A stretch of 64,000 nt of DNA from Spongilla lacustris (GCA_949361645.1 OX442423.1:1353183-1417182), one strand, 5' to 3'. Shown: positions 45,745-56,206, numbered from the stretch's first letter. Program-made: numbers and translations. The notes: a model not told the origin generated them from the letters alone.

Positions 45745-48700
45745 CTAGAGGTAGCGCTTGGGTGTCCGAATTTGTTTGCGCAATGAGTACCGGGTAGAGT
45801 CAGTCTGCCTGTTGCGGACTGGGGGTAGGGTATGCTGATCCCTAGTCAGTTCCTGGTCTGCTGTGTCGTCCAGTTCTTGGTCAGCTGTGTCATCATCATC
45901 CACTGTGGTGGGTTCCGATGTGTCCTCTCCATCTGCTGCTCCAGAGGATGCATGTTTGGCAGGCACGATGCTGTCAATCCACTGAGGGTAGTGCCCTTGG
46001 CTGGTCTGTTTCTTGCCATACCAGTAGAACCCATTGGGGAAACCTGGATAACAAGGAGTGGTCCTTGTCTGGTGCACCTGGATAGTTCCCTCCTCCGGAA
46101 AGTACACTTTGGAAGCGACTACATCTGGGCTATCACAACTCTGAACCCTGTATGGTCCATGCCATGGTCGTGACAACTTGCGACTCTTCCCACTTTCATC
46201 CTGTGGAAACCTGACCATTATCCAGTCTCCAACCTTGTACTGGATAGGGTGACAGTGCTTGTCATACTGCTGCTTGTACCTCTGCTGAGCTTTCTTCAAT
46301 GCATCACAAGCGTGTTTCCGTGCAGTTGAGAGACACAAGACCAGTTCCTCCCGATAATCTTCCACATTCGTGGTTTGCACCTCTCTAGGGGGAAGTATTG
46401 CTGCCTCAGTAGGAGTTCTGCAATCCACTCCAAATAACAAGAAGGAAGGTTTTTCCTGGGTGGAGTCATGTGCTGTGTTACGGTATGCCCATAGCACGCC
46501 AGATAGATACCTGTCCCACTGGTTGCCAAACACCGCAGCCTGCTTCCTCAGCATGGTCTTTAGTGTCCGGTTGAACCTTTCAACCATACCATCGCATTGA
46601 GGATGGTAAGCAGTGGTGTTAAGTTTCTTGATGCCTAGTAGTTTGCAGACATCTAGCATCAAGTGTGACAGCAAATTAGTACCACGGTCTGTCCGCAATG
46701 CTTCAGGAACTCCAAAGAATGGCACTATCTCTTCAGTCAGCAGCTTCACTATCCTCTCGGTCTTCTGGTCGGGAACAGGATATACCATGGGCCATTTAGT
46801 TAGGAAGTCTTGGAAGACGACTACATATCTATTCCCTTGACTGGTTACTGGAAGTTCCATTAGGTCTAACCCAATGATCTGAAATGGTCTTTGTACTGGG
46901 ATTGGTGACAAATGGGGCTTGCTAGGTCGACAACCACCAGTGGCAGTAGCACATTCCGGACAGGACTTGCAAAATGTGACAATGTCTGCATGCATGTTCT
47001 CCCACCACCAATGCCTGGAGAGTTGGTTGTACAGCCTGGCACCACTGAAGTGACCACCAAATTTACCTCCATGGCATTCCTCCATCACCTTCCTCTGCAA
47101 CTGCTTTGGGAGTACTACTCTTCGTCCTCCATCCTTCTTCTGATCCACGAAGTACAGAATGTCATCCACTATGCAGAACAATGGGCCTTGCAATGCCATC
47201 TTGCGAGCCTTCTTCTCATCGGCTGGAAGCACATTCTGCTGCAAGAATGCAATGATTTCCTGAATGCTTGGGTCCTTCCGCTGCTCTTCCTTGAGGTCAC
47301 TCTGCTCACCAACAGTGGGGCTTGACTCCAGTAGATGGGAGATGCTCGTACCTTGAACCACAGTAACTTGGACCTCTTTGTCAGCCTCACCACCAGGTGT
47401 TCCCACTGGACTGCGTGAAAGCGCATCGGCGTTGGAGTTGCTTTTACCTGACTTGTAGATGATGTGAACATGTTTCGCACCACTCTCATACACTTTGCTC
47501 CACCAACATGCGTGTTTTCCTGATGGGTTGGGTGTTTCCAAAACTGCCTTGACAGCTGAGTGGTCAGTGTAGACCGTGACTTCATTCCCATATATGTAAG
47601 TTCGGAAATGTGTCAGTGCCCAGACAACAGCCAATGTCTCCAACTCTGTGATGCCATAGTTGCTCTCTGCCTTGCATAGGCTCCTGCTTGCATATGCAAT
47701 CGGATGGACCAAACCATCATCCTGGCACTGGGAGAGTACTGCTCCTAGACCACATCCACTGGCGTCTGTCTCCAAGATGAAAGGTTTCTGGAAGCACGGG
47801 TAGGCCAGAACAGGGGCTGCGGTAAGTCTTTCCTTAAGTTCCCGAAAGGCAGTTTCACACTCCTCGGTCCAGACAAAGTCAGCTCCCTTCCGTGTCAGGT
47901 TATGAAGTGGCCTGGCTATACCAGAGAAGCGGGGAATAAATCTCCTGTAGTAAGCACACATGCCCAGGTACTGACGAACACCCTTGAGGCTGTTTGGTCT
48001 GGCAAAGTGCTGTACTGCTTCCACATGCTTGGCTTGAGTCTTGAGTCCTGAGCGAGTGATAACATGGCCCAAATATTCAACTTCTTCCCTGACAAAACGA
48101 CACTTTGAGGGCTTAAGCTTGAGGTTAGCAGTGATGATTCGTTCCAGGACAAGCTGGAGGCGGTGTATGTGTTCTTCCATGCTTGACGAGAAGACCAAGA
48201 TGTCATCAATGTAAACAGACACAAAGTCAGGTCCATTTTCTGGGTTCAGACCCATCAAGACTTTTTGCATCAACCTCTGGAAAACTGAAGGAGCATTGGT
48301 CAATCCAAAAGGCATGACCCTGAATTCGAACAACCCTTGGGGAGTTGCGAATGCAGTCTTTTCCATAGACTTCTGATGAACCCTTATCTGCCAGAACCCT
48401 GCGGCTAGGTCTAATGTTGAGAAGTACTTGCAGTCATGGAGCTGATCAAGTAAGTCATCCACTCTTGGAAGCGGGAAAGTGTCTGCCTTAGTAACCGCAT
48501 TCAAGTTTCTGTAATCCACACAGAAGCGGTGAGATCCGTCCTTTTTCCTCACCAAAACCACTGGACTAGACCATGGGCTCTCGGATGGAGTGATGACTCT
48601 TGTGTCCAGGAGCTTCTTGACCTGACGAGCAACTTCCTCTCGAACTGCAAAAGGCATTCTGCGCAGAGGTGTCCTCTTTGGTTCAGCCTGCCCAGTGTTG

Positions 48701-51063
48701 ATCTCCAACTGCACTAGATCAGTTTCCCCTCTCTCATCTTCTGTAAGGCTGAAAGCCTCATGGTATCTGGAAATCGTGTTCAACAACTCTGCCTTGTTCT
48801 CGCAGACATCTGATGCCTGCAATTTGATCAATTCCATCAGTTTCTTCTTCCTGTCTTCTCTCTCTTCACTGGTCCATATAGTGTTCACGTAAGCAATTTC
48901 TCTCTGTCGCTCATTCTTCACCTCACATAGTTCTGCGGGTGACACCGTTCCAATCCCAACACCTTCATCCAGGACTGCTGTATAGCCACCTGTGTTCTCT
49001 ACCAGGAGATAAGCAATCCCATCGTCATCTGAGCAAATGATAGAGTCTTGGACATGTATCTTACTGCTGTCATACAAGGTGTGATCAGCTTCAAAGGCCA
49101 AAGGTATTGATGAGGAGTCCCTTGTCACCTTATCCACATGAACAGGAACAACAACGCCTTTTTGGGGCGGTATACGTAGTGAGGAGATTAACCTGACGGT
49201 TATTCTGGGAACATTGACATTTTCCTCGGTCGGCTTTGTCGGTTGTTGCTCTGCTGACTTCCTCCCTCCTCGCCATGGTTCGGCTGAAGGGTGGTAGGTG
49301 ATGATACCCAACTGCCTACAGACTCCTTCTGAGAGCAGCAGCTGGTCATGAGCATCAAACTTGATGTATACAGGTGTAGTCATGGTTTTGTCATTGAATG
49401 TCAAATCCAAGTCTAATCGTCCATCTAAGTGAAAAGTTTGCTGACAATATGTGCGAGGCACTTTGTCCACCTTCTTGAAGTCCTTCTTCCTGACGTGAGT
49501 ATGTGTAGCTAGCTTCTGGAACAGTCCTCCACCCATGATAGTGATGTCTGCGCCACTGTCAATGATGCCATACATGGGGACACCACCAATGGTCACTTTC
49601 ACGCAGTGAGACTTGCTCCCGTGATCAGATACTTGCACCTGCTTTACTCCTGAAGATTCTCCAGCATGTGAGCCTGATGCCTGCTTAGCCTTGGAGTTGT
49701 GTTGCTTGTTAGCTCTACACTCAGTCGAAATATGACCAAACTTCTTGCAGTTAAAGCACTGTTTCAGCTGAGAGCCACTGGACGTCTGTGTAGTAGCCTG
49801 TCCAGGTTCACACCCTTGTCTATCAGACCGTGGATTGCTCCCTGGTTTGTGGTACTGCTCCCTCTTCTTCAAGCTTGCCATTCTTCGTTCTTCATTCTTG
49901 GCCGCTATACATAGCTCCTTGTAGTTGGCTGCCCCTGACACAGCCGGCGACTTCATGATCTCCTGCTTGAGCCCTTCCTGTAGCTGACTGTAAAGAAGTG
50001 CGTCCCTGGTTTCACTAGACATGTTGTCCCTTCCATAGGCTATTCTAAAAGTACGCTCCAGACGTAGTACAAGCTCAGCAACTGTCTCTTTGTCTCCTTG
50101 AGAGAGATGGCGGAAATCTTGTGCTGCCAAGATTTTCCCTCCAGTGTCTAGGCGAGATCTGAGTGCTGCAGTGGCGCTAACATAGCTACTCTTCTCCTTC
50201 TGGTCAACTAACATCCATTCCTGCAACGCTTTCCCTTTGAGGTGACCTGCCAGTTGAAGTAGCTTATCTGACTCAGACCATCCATTCCACTCAGCAGTTC
50301 GTTCAAGAGAAGGTAACCAGTCATCGAAGAGTACTTCATAAGAGTCACCAGAAAACCACTCAATGGGAGGCGCTTTACCACTGCGTTTAGTAGTCAACCC
50401 AGTTGCAGGGGTAGGTGAAACGGTATGTGATGACACTGTTGAGACAGAACTTGCAGGTGAGCAATTGTTTGCTGCCCTTTGTGCTTCTGCTAGCTGTCGC
50501 TTGAGAGACTTGATCTCTTCTTCTGCACTGCCCATCAAAGAATCAAACTGTCGGAGCTGAGCACAATTTGCACTCCATACTTCACTCAACCGTTCCTTAC
50601 AGACTGTAAGTGCTGCATCCAGCTCGTCTCTCTCTCTCCTCGTCACCAGAAGAGCTTCACGTAACTCTTCAATGCTGTCATCTTCTTCCTGTGCAGTATC
50701 GACTTGCCTTTGAGCCTCCATGTCCCCTGCGCCCTCCATACCTGTGTTGTCTGCTACCTCTTCGTCCTCCTGGTGCACTGGTGCTGCTTCAAGGAAAACA
50801 CCCTCGACGTCCTGCAACTGAAGGTGCGCGGATTCACCCACATCTGCTTCCTTGACCACAACTTGAACATTCTGCGGTTCGTGCTCCATTTCTCTAAGTT
50901 TCCCTTCTATTATCTGAAGAAGGTCAGTGGCAGACGCCTTCGTCGGTAGCTGCAACGCCGCCGCTAACTGCGTAAGGTATGCTACTGTGAGGCGCTTGGA
51001 GTTCAACGGGAAAGTCGATTGTCGAGCACGTGGCTCCTGAGTGTCGGCTCTTTCGCTTGCCAT
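45745..51063 (-). CDS. gag-pol: Gag-Pol polyprotein, Ty3 copy B
   Basis: 1,772 codons in one frame from the ATG at 51063, 97 bp inside the 5' LTR. Order: acidic coiled-coil-like N-terminus and capsid region; CCHC knuckle CFNCKKFGHISTEC near residue 434; aspartic protease DSGAD near 501; reverse transcriptase with CVDYRNLN and YIDD near 950; RNase H TDASG near 1096. The integrase HHCC finger follows (HGGKFGGHFSG ... CKSCPEC) near 1329, then DDE residues near 1400, 1457 and 1491 (GLDLME, RTDRG, VERFNR). No internal stop, so no frameshift is needed, unlike copy A; the Gag:Pol ratio must be set another way. Gypsy elements of this fused type are common in invertebrates. Confidence 0.95.
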   Translation of the reverse strand: MASERADTQEPRARQSTFPLNSKRLTVAYLTQLAAALQLPTKASATDLLQIIEGKLREMEHEPQNVQVVVKEADVGESAHLQLQDVEGVFLEAAPVHQEDEEVADNTGMEGAGDMEAQRQVDTAQEEDDSIEELREALLVTRRERDELDAALTVCKERLSEVWSANCAQLRQFDSLMGSAEEEIKSLKRQLAEAQRAANNCSPASSVSTVSSHTVSPTPATGLTTKRSGKAPPIEWFSGDSYEVLFDDWLPSLERTAEWNGWSESDKLLQLAGHLKGKALQEWMLVDQKEKSSYVSATAALRSRLDTGGKILAAQDFRHLSQGDKETVAELVLRLERTFRIAYGRDNMSSETRDALLYSQLQEGLKQEIMKSPAVSGAANYKELCIAAKNEERRMASLKKREQYHKPGSNPRSDRQGCEPGQATTQTSSGSQLKQCFNCKKFGHISTECRANKQHNSKAKQASGSHAGESSGVKQVQVSDHGSKSHCVKVTIGGVPMYGIIDSGADITIMGGGLFQKLATHTHVRKKDFKKVDKVPRTYCQQTFHLDGRLDLDLTFNDKTMTTPVYIKFDAHDQLLLSEGVCRQLGIITYHPSAEPWRGGRKSAEQQPTKPTEENVNVPRITVRLISSLRIPPQKGVVVPVHVDKVTRDSSSIPLAFEADHTLYDSSKIHVQDSIICSDDDGIAYLLVENTGGYTAVLDEGVGIGTVSPAELCEVKNERQREIAYVNTIWTSEEREDRKKKLMELIKLQASDVCENKAELLNTISRYHEAFSLTEDERGETDLVQLEINTGQAEPKRTPLRRMPFAVREEVARQVKKLLDTRVITPSESPWSSPVVLVRKKDGSHRFCVDYRNLNAVTKADTFPLPRVDDLLDQLHDCKYFSTLDLAAGFWQIRVHQKSMEKTAFATPQGLFEFRVMPFGLTNAPSVFQRLMQKVLMGLNPENGPDFVSVYIDDILVFSSSMEEHIHRLQLVLERIITANLKLKPSKCRFVREEVEYLGHVITRSGLKTQAKHVEAVQHFARPNSLKGVRQYLGMCAYYRRFIPRFSGIARPLHNLTRKGADFVWTEECETAFRELKERLTAAPVLAYPCFQKPFILETDASGCGLGAVLSQCQDDGLVHPIAYASRSLCKAESNYGITELETLAVVWALTHFRTYIYGNEVTVYTDHSAVKAVLETPNPSGKHACWWSKVYESGAKHVHIIYKSGKSNSNADALSRSPVGTPGGEADKEVQVTVVQGTSISHLLESSPTVGEQSDLKEEQRKDPSIQEIIAFLQQNVLPADEKKARKMALQGPLFCIVDDILYFVDQKKDGGRRVVLPKQLQRKVMEECHGGKFGGHFSGARLYNQLSRHWWWENMHADIVTFCKSCPECATATGGCRPSKPHLSPIPVQRPFQIIGLDLMELPVTSQGNRYVVVFQDFLTKWPMVYPVPDQKTERIVKLLTEEIVPFFGVPEALRTDRGTNLLSHLMLDVCKLLGIKKLNTTAYHPQCDGMVERFNRTLKTMLRKQAAVFGNQWDRYLSGVLWAYRNTAHDSTQEKPSFLLFGVDCRTPTEAAILPPREVQTTNVEDYREELVLCLSTARKHACDALKKAQQRYKQQYDKHCHPIQYKVGDWIMVRFPQDESGKSRKLSRPWHGPYRVQSCDSPDVVASKVYFPEEGTIQVHQTRTTPCYPGFPNGFYWYGKKQTSQGHYPQWIDSIVPAKHASSGAADGEDTSEPTTVDDDDTADQELDDTADQELTRDQHTLPPVRNRQTDSTRYSLRKQIRTPKRYL

Positions 51064-51160
51064 CCCGAAAATGGCGACAACAAAAACGTATCAAATAGCT
51101 TAGGCTGCCTAAATACCCTAAACTATGATGGATTCCAATGGGTCTCGGTGGGATTTCCAC

Positions 51161-51263
51161 TGTAGCGTCGTATCCGACCGCCCTGGTGCCACGTTCTTAT
51201 CTTATATATATTATTCATACACATTACATCACTCCCCAATAACTAACTACTAGCAATGTTACA
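51161..51263 (-). repeat. 5' LTR of Ty3 copy B
   Basis: 103 bp. On the minus strand it is followed by gtggaaatcccaccgag, where TGGAAATCCCACC is the candidate primer site; the matching tRNA was not identified. Confidence 0.93.
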
Positions 51264-51325
51264 ATAGTTACTACGGCTCAAACCACAGTATACTTCACAC
51301 GCGTATACCATCGCGAAGAAAAAGT

Positions 51326-52204
51326 ATGGCTACAGTTCCATACTATATGCTGTAAGTACCTTCTGTCTCCTTTTGTTCTGTGCTTCCACTTGGGCAGCAG
51401 AATTTGTCTGCGTGGTCGAAAAAGTACGTTGAAGTCGATGGGTTCGTCAAAAAATGGCCGCTTGTAGGAAGCGGTGGAGAGAAAACTAGGCCATGTGACA
51501 TTGGCTACTAATAGAACAAAGGTACTTCATTCCATGTATGGCCTTTAAATGGCGACAAGTTCAAACATGTTAACACGTAGTGCAAAGTTTGTAAGGTTGT
51601 CGGTTGTCAAGGGTGGTTGCTAAGGCATTACGCCACTTTTTCAATATTTCAATAGGTATGCCTTTTGTCCACAAAATGTATGGCCGCATAGGGCTGTGTG
51701 AACCAAGTATGATTATAAAATGTTTCATTATGAATCTTTTTATAACCAAGGCAAACTTAAAAACTTACAAAATAAAACTTATGGCTTTCATTCAAGTTAA
51801 CAAAAAATATTGTGATATAGAAAAACAATCTATTGCTGTTGATATACACTTCCATTTTAACAGCCAAGGCGTATCACCATCTATTAAAGCCTTAAAGAAA
51901 ACAATCTCATGATATTTATGATCGGGAAGCTATCATCCTTGAGAAAGTATTGCAATATTTTGCCCTTCGCACATTTAATGGTACTCCTCGCCACTACCAG
52001 TCTGATAGTGGTGAGTCGTTGATGTTCATACAGGCTGTTGTCTACCCTTTGTACCTGGAAGAGTTAAAGTGTGCAAAGTGCAAAGAAAATTGTGAAGAAA
52101 GATGCCCCTGCCATCTTGTTGCTTATTGCAACCATAAATGCCAGAAGGAAGATAGGTCTGATCACAAAATGATATGTACCCAGAAGCCCTCCAAGAAGAA
52201 ATAA
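51326..52204 (+). pseudogene. MYND zinc-finger protein region, one frame break
   Basis: The coding-like region ends at 52204. The C-terminal part (51950-52204) has LKCAKC ... CPCHLVAYCNHKC ... DHKMIC, the C-x2-C / C-x-C / YC-x3-C / H-x3-C pattern of a MYND finger, a protein-interaction module, followed by a lysine-rich end. The upstream part (51604-51909: GMPFVHKMYGRIGLCEP ... KYCDIEKQSIAVDIHFHF) is in another frame. Joining needs one frame shift near 51900, where aaagaaaac could hide an indel. A possible first exon ATG at 51326 with donor gtaagt at 51352 is weaker. It could be a recent pseudogene, a sequencing error or a gene with an unseen intron. Confidence 0.5.
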
Positions 52205-52524
52205 GTGACAATAAGGATTTCAGTTAGGGAACTCTTAAGTATCCATCTGTGATTGATAGAGGGATTTTAATAAACCTTTAGCATCAATTTTATTTGTCTG
52301 ATCAATTATCATATGATTTGATTTTATTGTGATCATCAGGAACACTGTAGGTGTCCATGATTCCTGCCTGTCAGGGGTTCACAGCACAGGCCAACAAATC
52401 TGATTTGGGATAGGTGGTGGGACCAAAGGAGTCTACCATTTTTTGTTTGGGAGAGAAAGCCGACAGCTATCCAGCCCTCAAGTAACTTTGGGGGTCTTCA
52501 TCATTCTCCAAATACAGGGTGTTT
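52205..52524. other. intergenic, 3' flank of MYND region
   Basis: No repeat family or gene recognised. An AATAAA lies near 52269, consistent with a poly(A) signal for the MYND region. Confidence 0.4.
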
Positions 52525-53012
52525 CACAAACAAGGGGAAATGTTTATACCACAAGCAGTTAATAATTAACTGGTAATTGTTGTAAAAAGTTCTAACAGCA
52601 AAAGAAGACATGCTGGTAAAATAAAAAAATTAAATATTGATAAAAGTTTCAAGACCCATTAATGTTAAAAATGTAGAGTGGGCGGGTAGTATTTATTAAC
52701 TACTTCCATTTAGAAGTTATTCAAAATTGAAATCTTGATTTTTTTATTTTCGCTATGTACTTGATTTAGGTAGGGGCCATTGTATCTTGATTTAGTGGTT
52801 TGAATTTATTAATACATTGGGCAAGTTTATCAAGGAAATGTTGGAGCTTTTAGGGAAGTATTAATTCGTTTACGTTAATTTTAATTTCTTTGATTTTATT
52901 TAATTGATTACATTTAGTATGTTTACATTAAAATTTAAGCCCGCATCATTAGAGCATTATAGCAACAATCATCAGTTAATTAGCTGTTTGTGGTCAGTTT
53001 ATAAACGATTGT
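52525..53012. mobile_element. MITE copy 2 (family of 39441-39967)
   Basis: Colinear with 39441-39967: shared ccacaagcagttaa, aattgttgtaaaaag, tagaagttattcaaa, gtttgtggtcagtttataaacgatt. Diverged, with the terminal inverted repeats degraded, so older than copy 1. Confidence 0.75.
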
Positions 53013-53035
53013 TAAACATAACTGTATTATATTAA

Positions 53036-53245
53036 GCCTGCTGGGATCATGGTGGTCACCAATCGGTACTGGGCCCCTGGGGACTACACATTAATATTAC
53101 GTACATTCAGCAAGTTGATCGGGAGGCAGATAATAGAGTACAGCACTTTTTAATCGTGGCAGCACTGATTTTTTTTATAAATGTACTCTATCTCATCAGC
53201 ACATATCCAACACCTGGATTTAGAACTGCATATGTGAAATAAATG
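53036..53245. repeat. direct repeat left of the 379-codon gene
   Basis: cctgctgggatca, ggtactgggnccctggggact and catcagcacatatccaacac also occur, in the same order and orientation, at 54897-55165. Confidence 0.75.
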
Positions 53246-53414
53246 GTGAGGTAATCAGGTTATAGGGGTTCCAGAGGATATGATATTTAATAATCTCTGA
53301 GTTCCTGCTTTTGTGTTCACAAAAAGTTTACATCTTATCCTCTTCCCCCACCCAATCCTGCCACACAAACATATACACACACTACGGATGAATTGTACTA
53401 AGCAGCTGATCATC

Positions 53415-54554
53415 TCAATGGGACCCAAGGTATCCCTGAGGCAGGAGGCCAGTGGCCAACATCACCATGTTGATGTCCAAGTGTTCTACCCATGTCGATG
53501 CCTTCTGATGACGGTCCTTGCTCCAGAACTGGTTAATAACATCCACCAGTGAATGATACTCCAATATTCTGTCTGCAATCCTATTCAGCTCACTCAGTTC
53601 AGCGCGCTCAGCCAAGGCAGTCTTCAGTTGCCACGCAGCTTGCAGGCCAATGGAGAGCCCTAACTCCCTGAACGCCAGCCGCTGCTCTGCGGGGAGACCC
53701 AACCTCCTCTGGTTATATTCCTTGAGGCCTCTCCAGGCAGCCTCCATTACTTTGGTCAGGACCTCCATGACCTGTTCGTTCTTCGTGCTGACGTAAATCT
53801 GGAACGCTCGCAGCGAATCGCATAGCAGCCCTCCAATCCCCAGCGGGTCGGTTGTGTAAAGGTCTTGATCGACCAGAATAGCGTGTACGTCGTTTATTTG
53901 TTCCCGCAATGCCGCCTCGTCCCTCGCCGCCACCTGCAGCTGGTGGTATGTGAGATAGCCGTCAAGCGGGTCGTGCTGGCCCATGGACGGGACCTGCGGC
54001 CGACTGAGATCAACGCTCATCTTCCAATACATTCGCTTGGTGCGTCCACGTGAGTACACGAACTTACTGTGGACTTTGCGCGCCATTTCTATGCTCCACG
54101 TGAGATAGCTGTGGTCCCCCGTTTGTTCCGATAGCCGCATTAGCGCCTGCATCCACTTTGTAAGGTAATGGAAGTACTGTCCCTCTCTATCCCACTCTTC
54201 CTCCTCGTCGAAGGTTTCTTGCAACAGTCGCTCGGGCCACTTCTTTCCTATTCTAAGCCCACCCGATGTGGGATGTAGTTTACCGGTCTCTTCGTCAAGG
54301 CCACTCAACCAGCCACTCCTACCTTCCTTGTCATCACTTCTGTGCCTGCCTAACTTGTGGTGGACTTGTTCGGCAAGGGTAGCGGCCGCTTCCTTGAATC
54401 TCTGTTCTCCAGTCTGCTTGTAGAGTTCAAGAAAATTGCACGTTGCAAAGGCATCGGTCCACAAATATCTCCTAGGTGGCGTCGATGGTCGGTCTAGGCC
54501 AGTGTTGTCGGAAAATTTTAGCATAATGTCCTTAACTTTTTCTACGTTCGCCAT
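53415..54554 (-). CDS. intronless 379-codon protein, bacterial-type (alpha/alpha-toroid-like?)
   Basis: One uninterrupted frame from ATG at 54554 (MANVEKVKDIML) to TGA. Conserved-looking motifs in order: RRYLWTDAFA near residue 29, SGWLSGLDEE near 80, GGLRIGKKWPE, EWDREGQYFHYLTKW near 120, WKMSVDLSRP near 178, SMGQHDPLDGYLTY near 190. The alternating aromatic/helical pattern and DGQYFHYLTKW-like blocks recall uncharacterised bacterial proteins with a six-hairpin (alpha/alpha toroid) look; this is from memory. It is visibly GC-richer than its AT-rich flanks, has no signal peptide and no introns, unlike the host genes nearby, and sits between two direct repeats. Horizontal transfer or a retrocopy are both possible. 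Contamination is unlikely because the flanks carry host repeats. Confidence 0.75.
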   Translation of the reverse strand: MANVEKVKDIMLKFSDNTGLDRPSTPPRRYLWTDAFATCNFLELYKQTGEQRFKEAAATLAEQVHHKLGRHRSDDKEGRSGWLSGLDEETGKLHPTSGGLRIGKKWPERLLQETFDEEEEWDREGQYFHYLTKWMQALMRLSEQTGDHSYLTWSIEMARKVHSKFVYSRGRTKRMYWKMSVDLSRPQVPSMGQHDPLDGYLTYHQLQVAARDEAALREQINDVHAILVDQDLYTTDPLGIGGLLCDSLRAFQIYVSTKNEQVMEVLTKVMEAAWRGLKEYNQRRLGLPAEQRLAFRELGLSIGLQAAWQLKTALAERAELSELNRIADRILEYHSLVDVINQFWSKDRHQKASTWVEHLDINMVMLATGLLPQGYLGSH

Positions 54555-54896
54555 TTATTTTTGTATTTTAAAATAAATAGGATATATTAAATATCAGGGA
54601 AGATAATTTGTACTGTTGGCAACTAGACTGATGGCCAAAGAGCAAAAGGACAAGCAAGCCCCCCAGATTTTTTATTGGTCAAAATTGTTAAGTTATATTC
54701 TATTAACACGCCGGTGCGCGCGCGCGCATTTACATGTACGTCAACGAGTGAGTGCTATCTCTATTGTTTGAGCTTTCTAACTATAATAGTATACAGCGGC
54801 AATGTTGTTGCAGTGCAGAGGGGCATGTCAATTGGGGGGGGGGGGGGGGGGGGGGGGGGTCTTATGACCAAATAGTAGTCACAGTTTGAGGGATCA
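54555..54896. other. intergenic with long G tract
   Basis: Contains gtgcgcgcgcgcgc (Z-DNA-prone) near 54715 and a G run of about 27 bases at 54834-54860. No gene. Confidence 0.6.
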
Positions 54897-55165
54897 CAGC
54901 CTGCTGGGATCACAATGTCACCAGTTGGTACTGGGTCCCTGGGGACTAATATTACTGAGGCAGATAGATTTGCTAAATAATGTACAGTACATGTAGGTCT
55001 CTGATAATTTCCGTAATCCCTTGTTTCCTTACTCTGTATTCAATAGTAGATGCATACATACTACATCATCAATTTTTATTTTGTATCTGGTTTTGTGCAT
55101 TTCTTAATCGCAGCAACACATCTCGTCAGCACATATCCAACACTGCATATGTGATATAACTATAA
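54897..55165. repeat. direct repeat right of the 379-codon gene
   Basis: Second copy of 53036-53245, diverged, with an insertion in the middle. A further G run of about 21 bases follows at 55239-55259. Confidence 0.75.
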
Positions 55166-55391
55166 CCATTCCTTGAAAGAGAATTTTATAATAAAAAATT
55201 GCAGCAGTGGCTATCATTATATGCCTCAGCAGACAGGCTGGGGGGGGGGGGGGGGGGGGCAGGTAATATTTGCACATCACATGCACGCTGGCACAAGGTT
55301 TGTGATCAATAATGTCAGTGGACACACCCACACAATGGTTTACATGTAGAATTGCACAGTACAAATATATGGTAATTATAAAACAATCTGT

Positions 55392-56163
55392 TTACAAATA
55401 TTCGGTAAAAATTGTTCTGAGAGATGTGTACTTGGACTTCTTAAGCAATTGAAGGAAAAGTACTCCATGCTGGTGCTGTAGACACTGGAGGGAGGGAGGG
55501 AGGGAGGGAGGGAGGGAGGGAGGGAGGGAGGGAGGGAGGGAGGGAGGGAGGGAGGGAGGGAGGGAGGGAGGGAGGGAGGGAGGGAGGGAGGGAGGGAGGG
55601 AGGGAGGGAGGGAGGGAGGGAGGGAGGGAGGGAGGGAGGGAGGGAGGGAGAGAGGGAGAGAGGGAGGGAGAGCAAGAAGCGGATGATGAGCAAGCAAGAG
55701 AGGTGCATTAATTAGAAGAAGGGACAGGTGCCCTTACTTGGTTAGTATAAAAGTAGTGGGCAGCTGTGGACAGTAGTGAGAGCAGCTTGTCTCTTGGAAT
55801 GGTGTGCCAGTGGGCTAGCAGAGTTAGGCTAAAGAGAGGTTATGGAAACTGTACAGAAATGTGGCAGAACCCAGTGTGGGCCTAGTATGGGCTTAATGTG
55901 GACCCAGTATGGGCCTAGAGTGGACCCAGTATGGGCCTAGAGTGGACCCAGTATGGGCCTAATGTGGACCCAGTATGGGCCTAGTATTTCAAGATACAGA
56001 TTCCTGAGAGTATCGTTGTTAGAAGAAGCCAAAAGAAGGGTAGTTACAGTCCAAAGAGCCCTCTCCTCTGGTTCCCTGGGAAGTGGGAGAGGGGAGGAGG
56101 AGGGTGACAAGATATTCACATCTCTACATACATGTACATGTAAGGTAGAGATATGTACATTTA

Positions 56164-56206
<43 letters not shown>

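Larger units (their letters stand above)
45598..51263 (-). mobile_element. intact Ty3/Gypsy LTR retrotransposon, copy B
   Basis: Identical 103-bp LTRs bound a single long minus-strand ORF. The target duplication is atag (45594-45597 and 51264-51267), and closing the gap restores attaatagttactac. On the element's own strand the LTRs run TGTAAC...GCTACA. LTR identity and the open frame indicate recent insertion and potential activity. It is a different lineage from copy A: gag and pol share one frame, and LTR and primer site differ. It lies between two gene-like regions on the plus strand. Confidence 0.96.

Noticed and set aside
55392..55708. Serine/proline-leucine repeat protein (LPPSLPPS)
   Set aside because: Frame through the (GGGA)n microsatellite; only 55392-55484 is taken as coding, as the terminal huntingtin exon.
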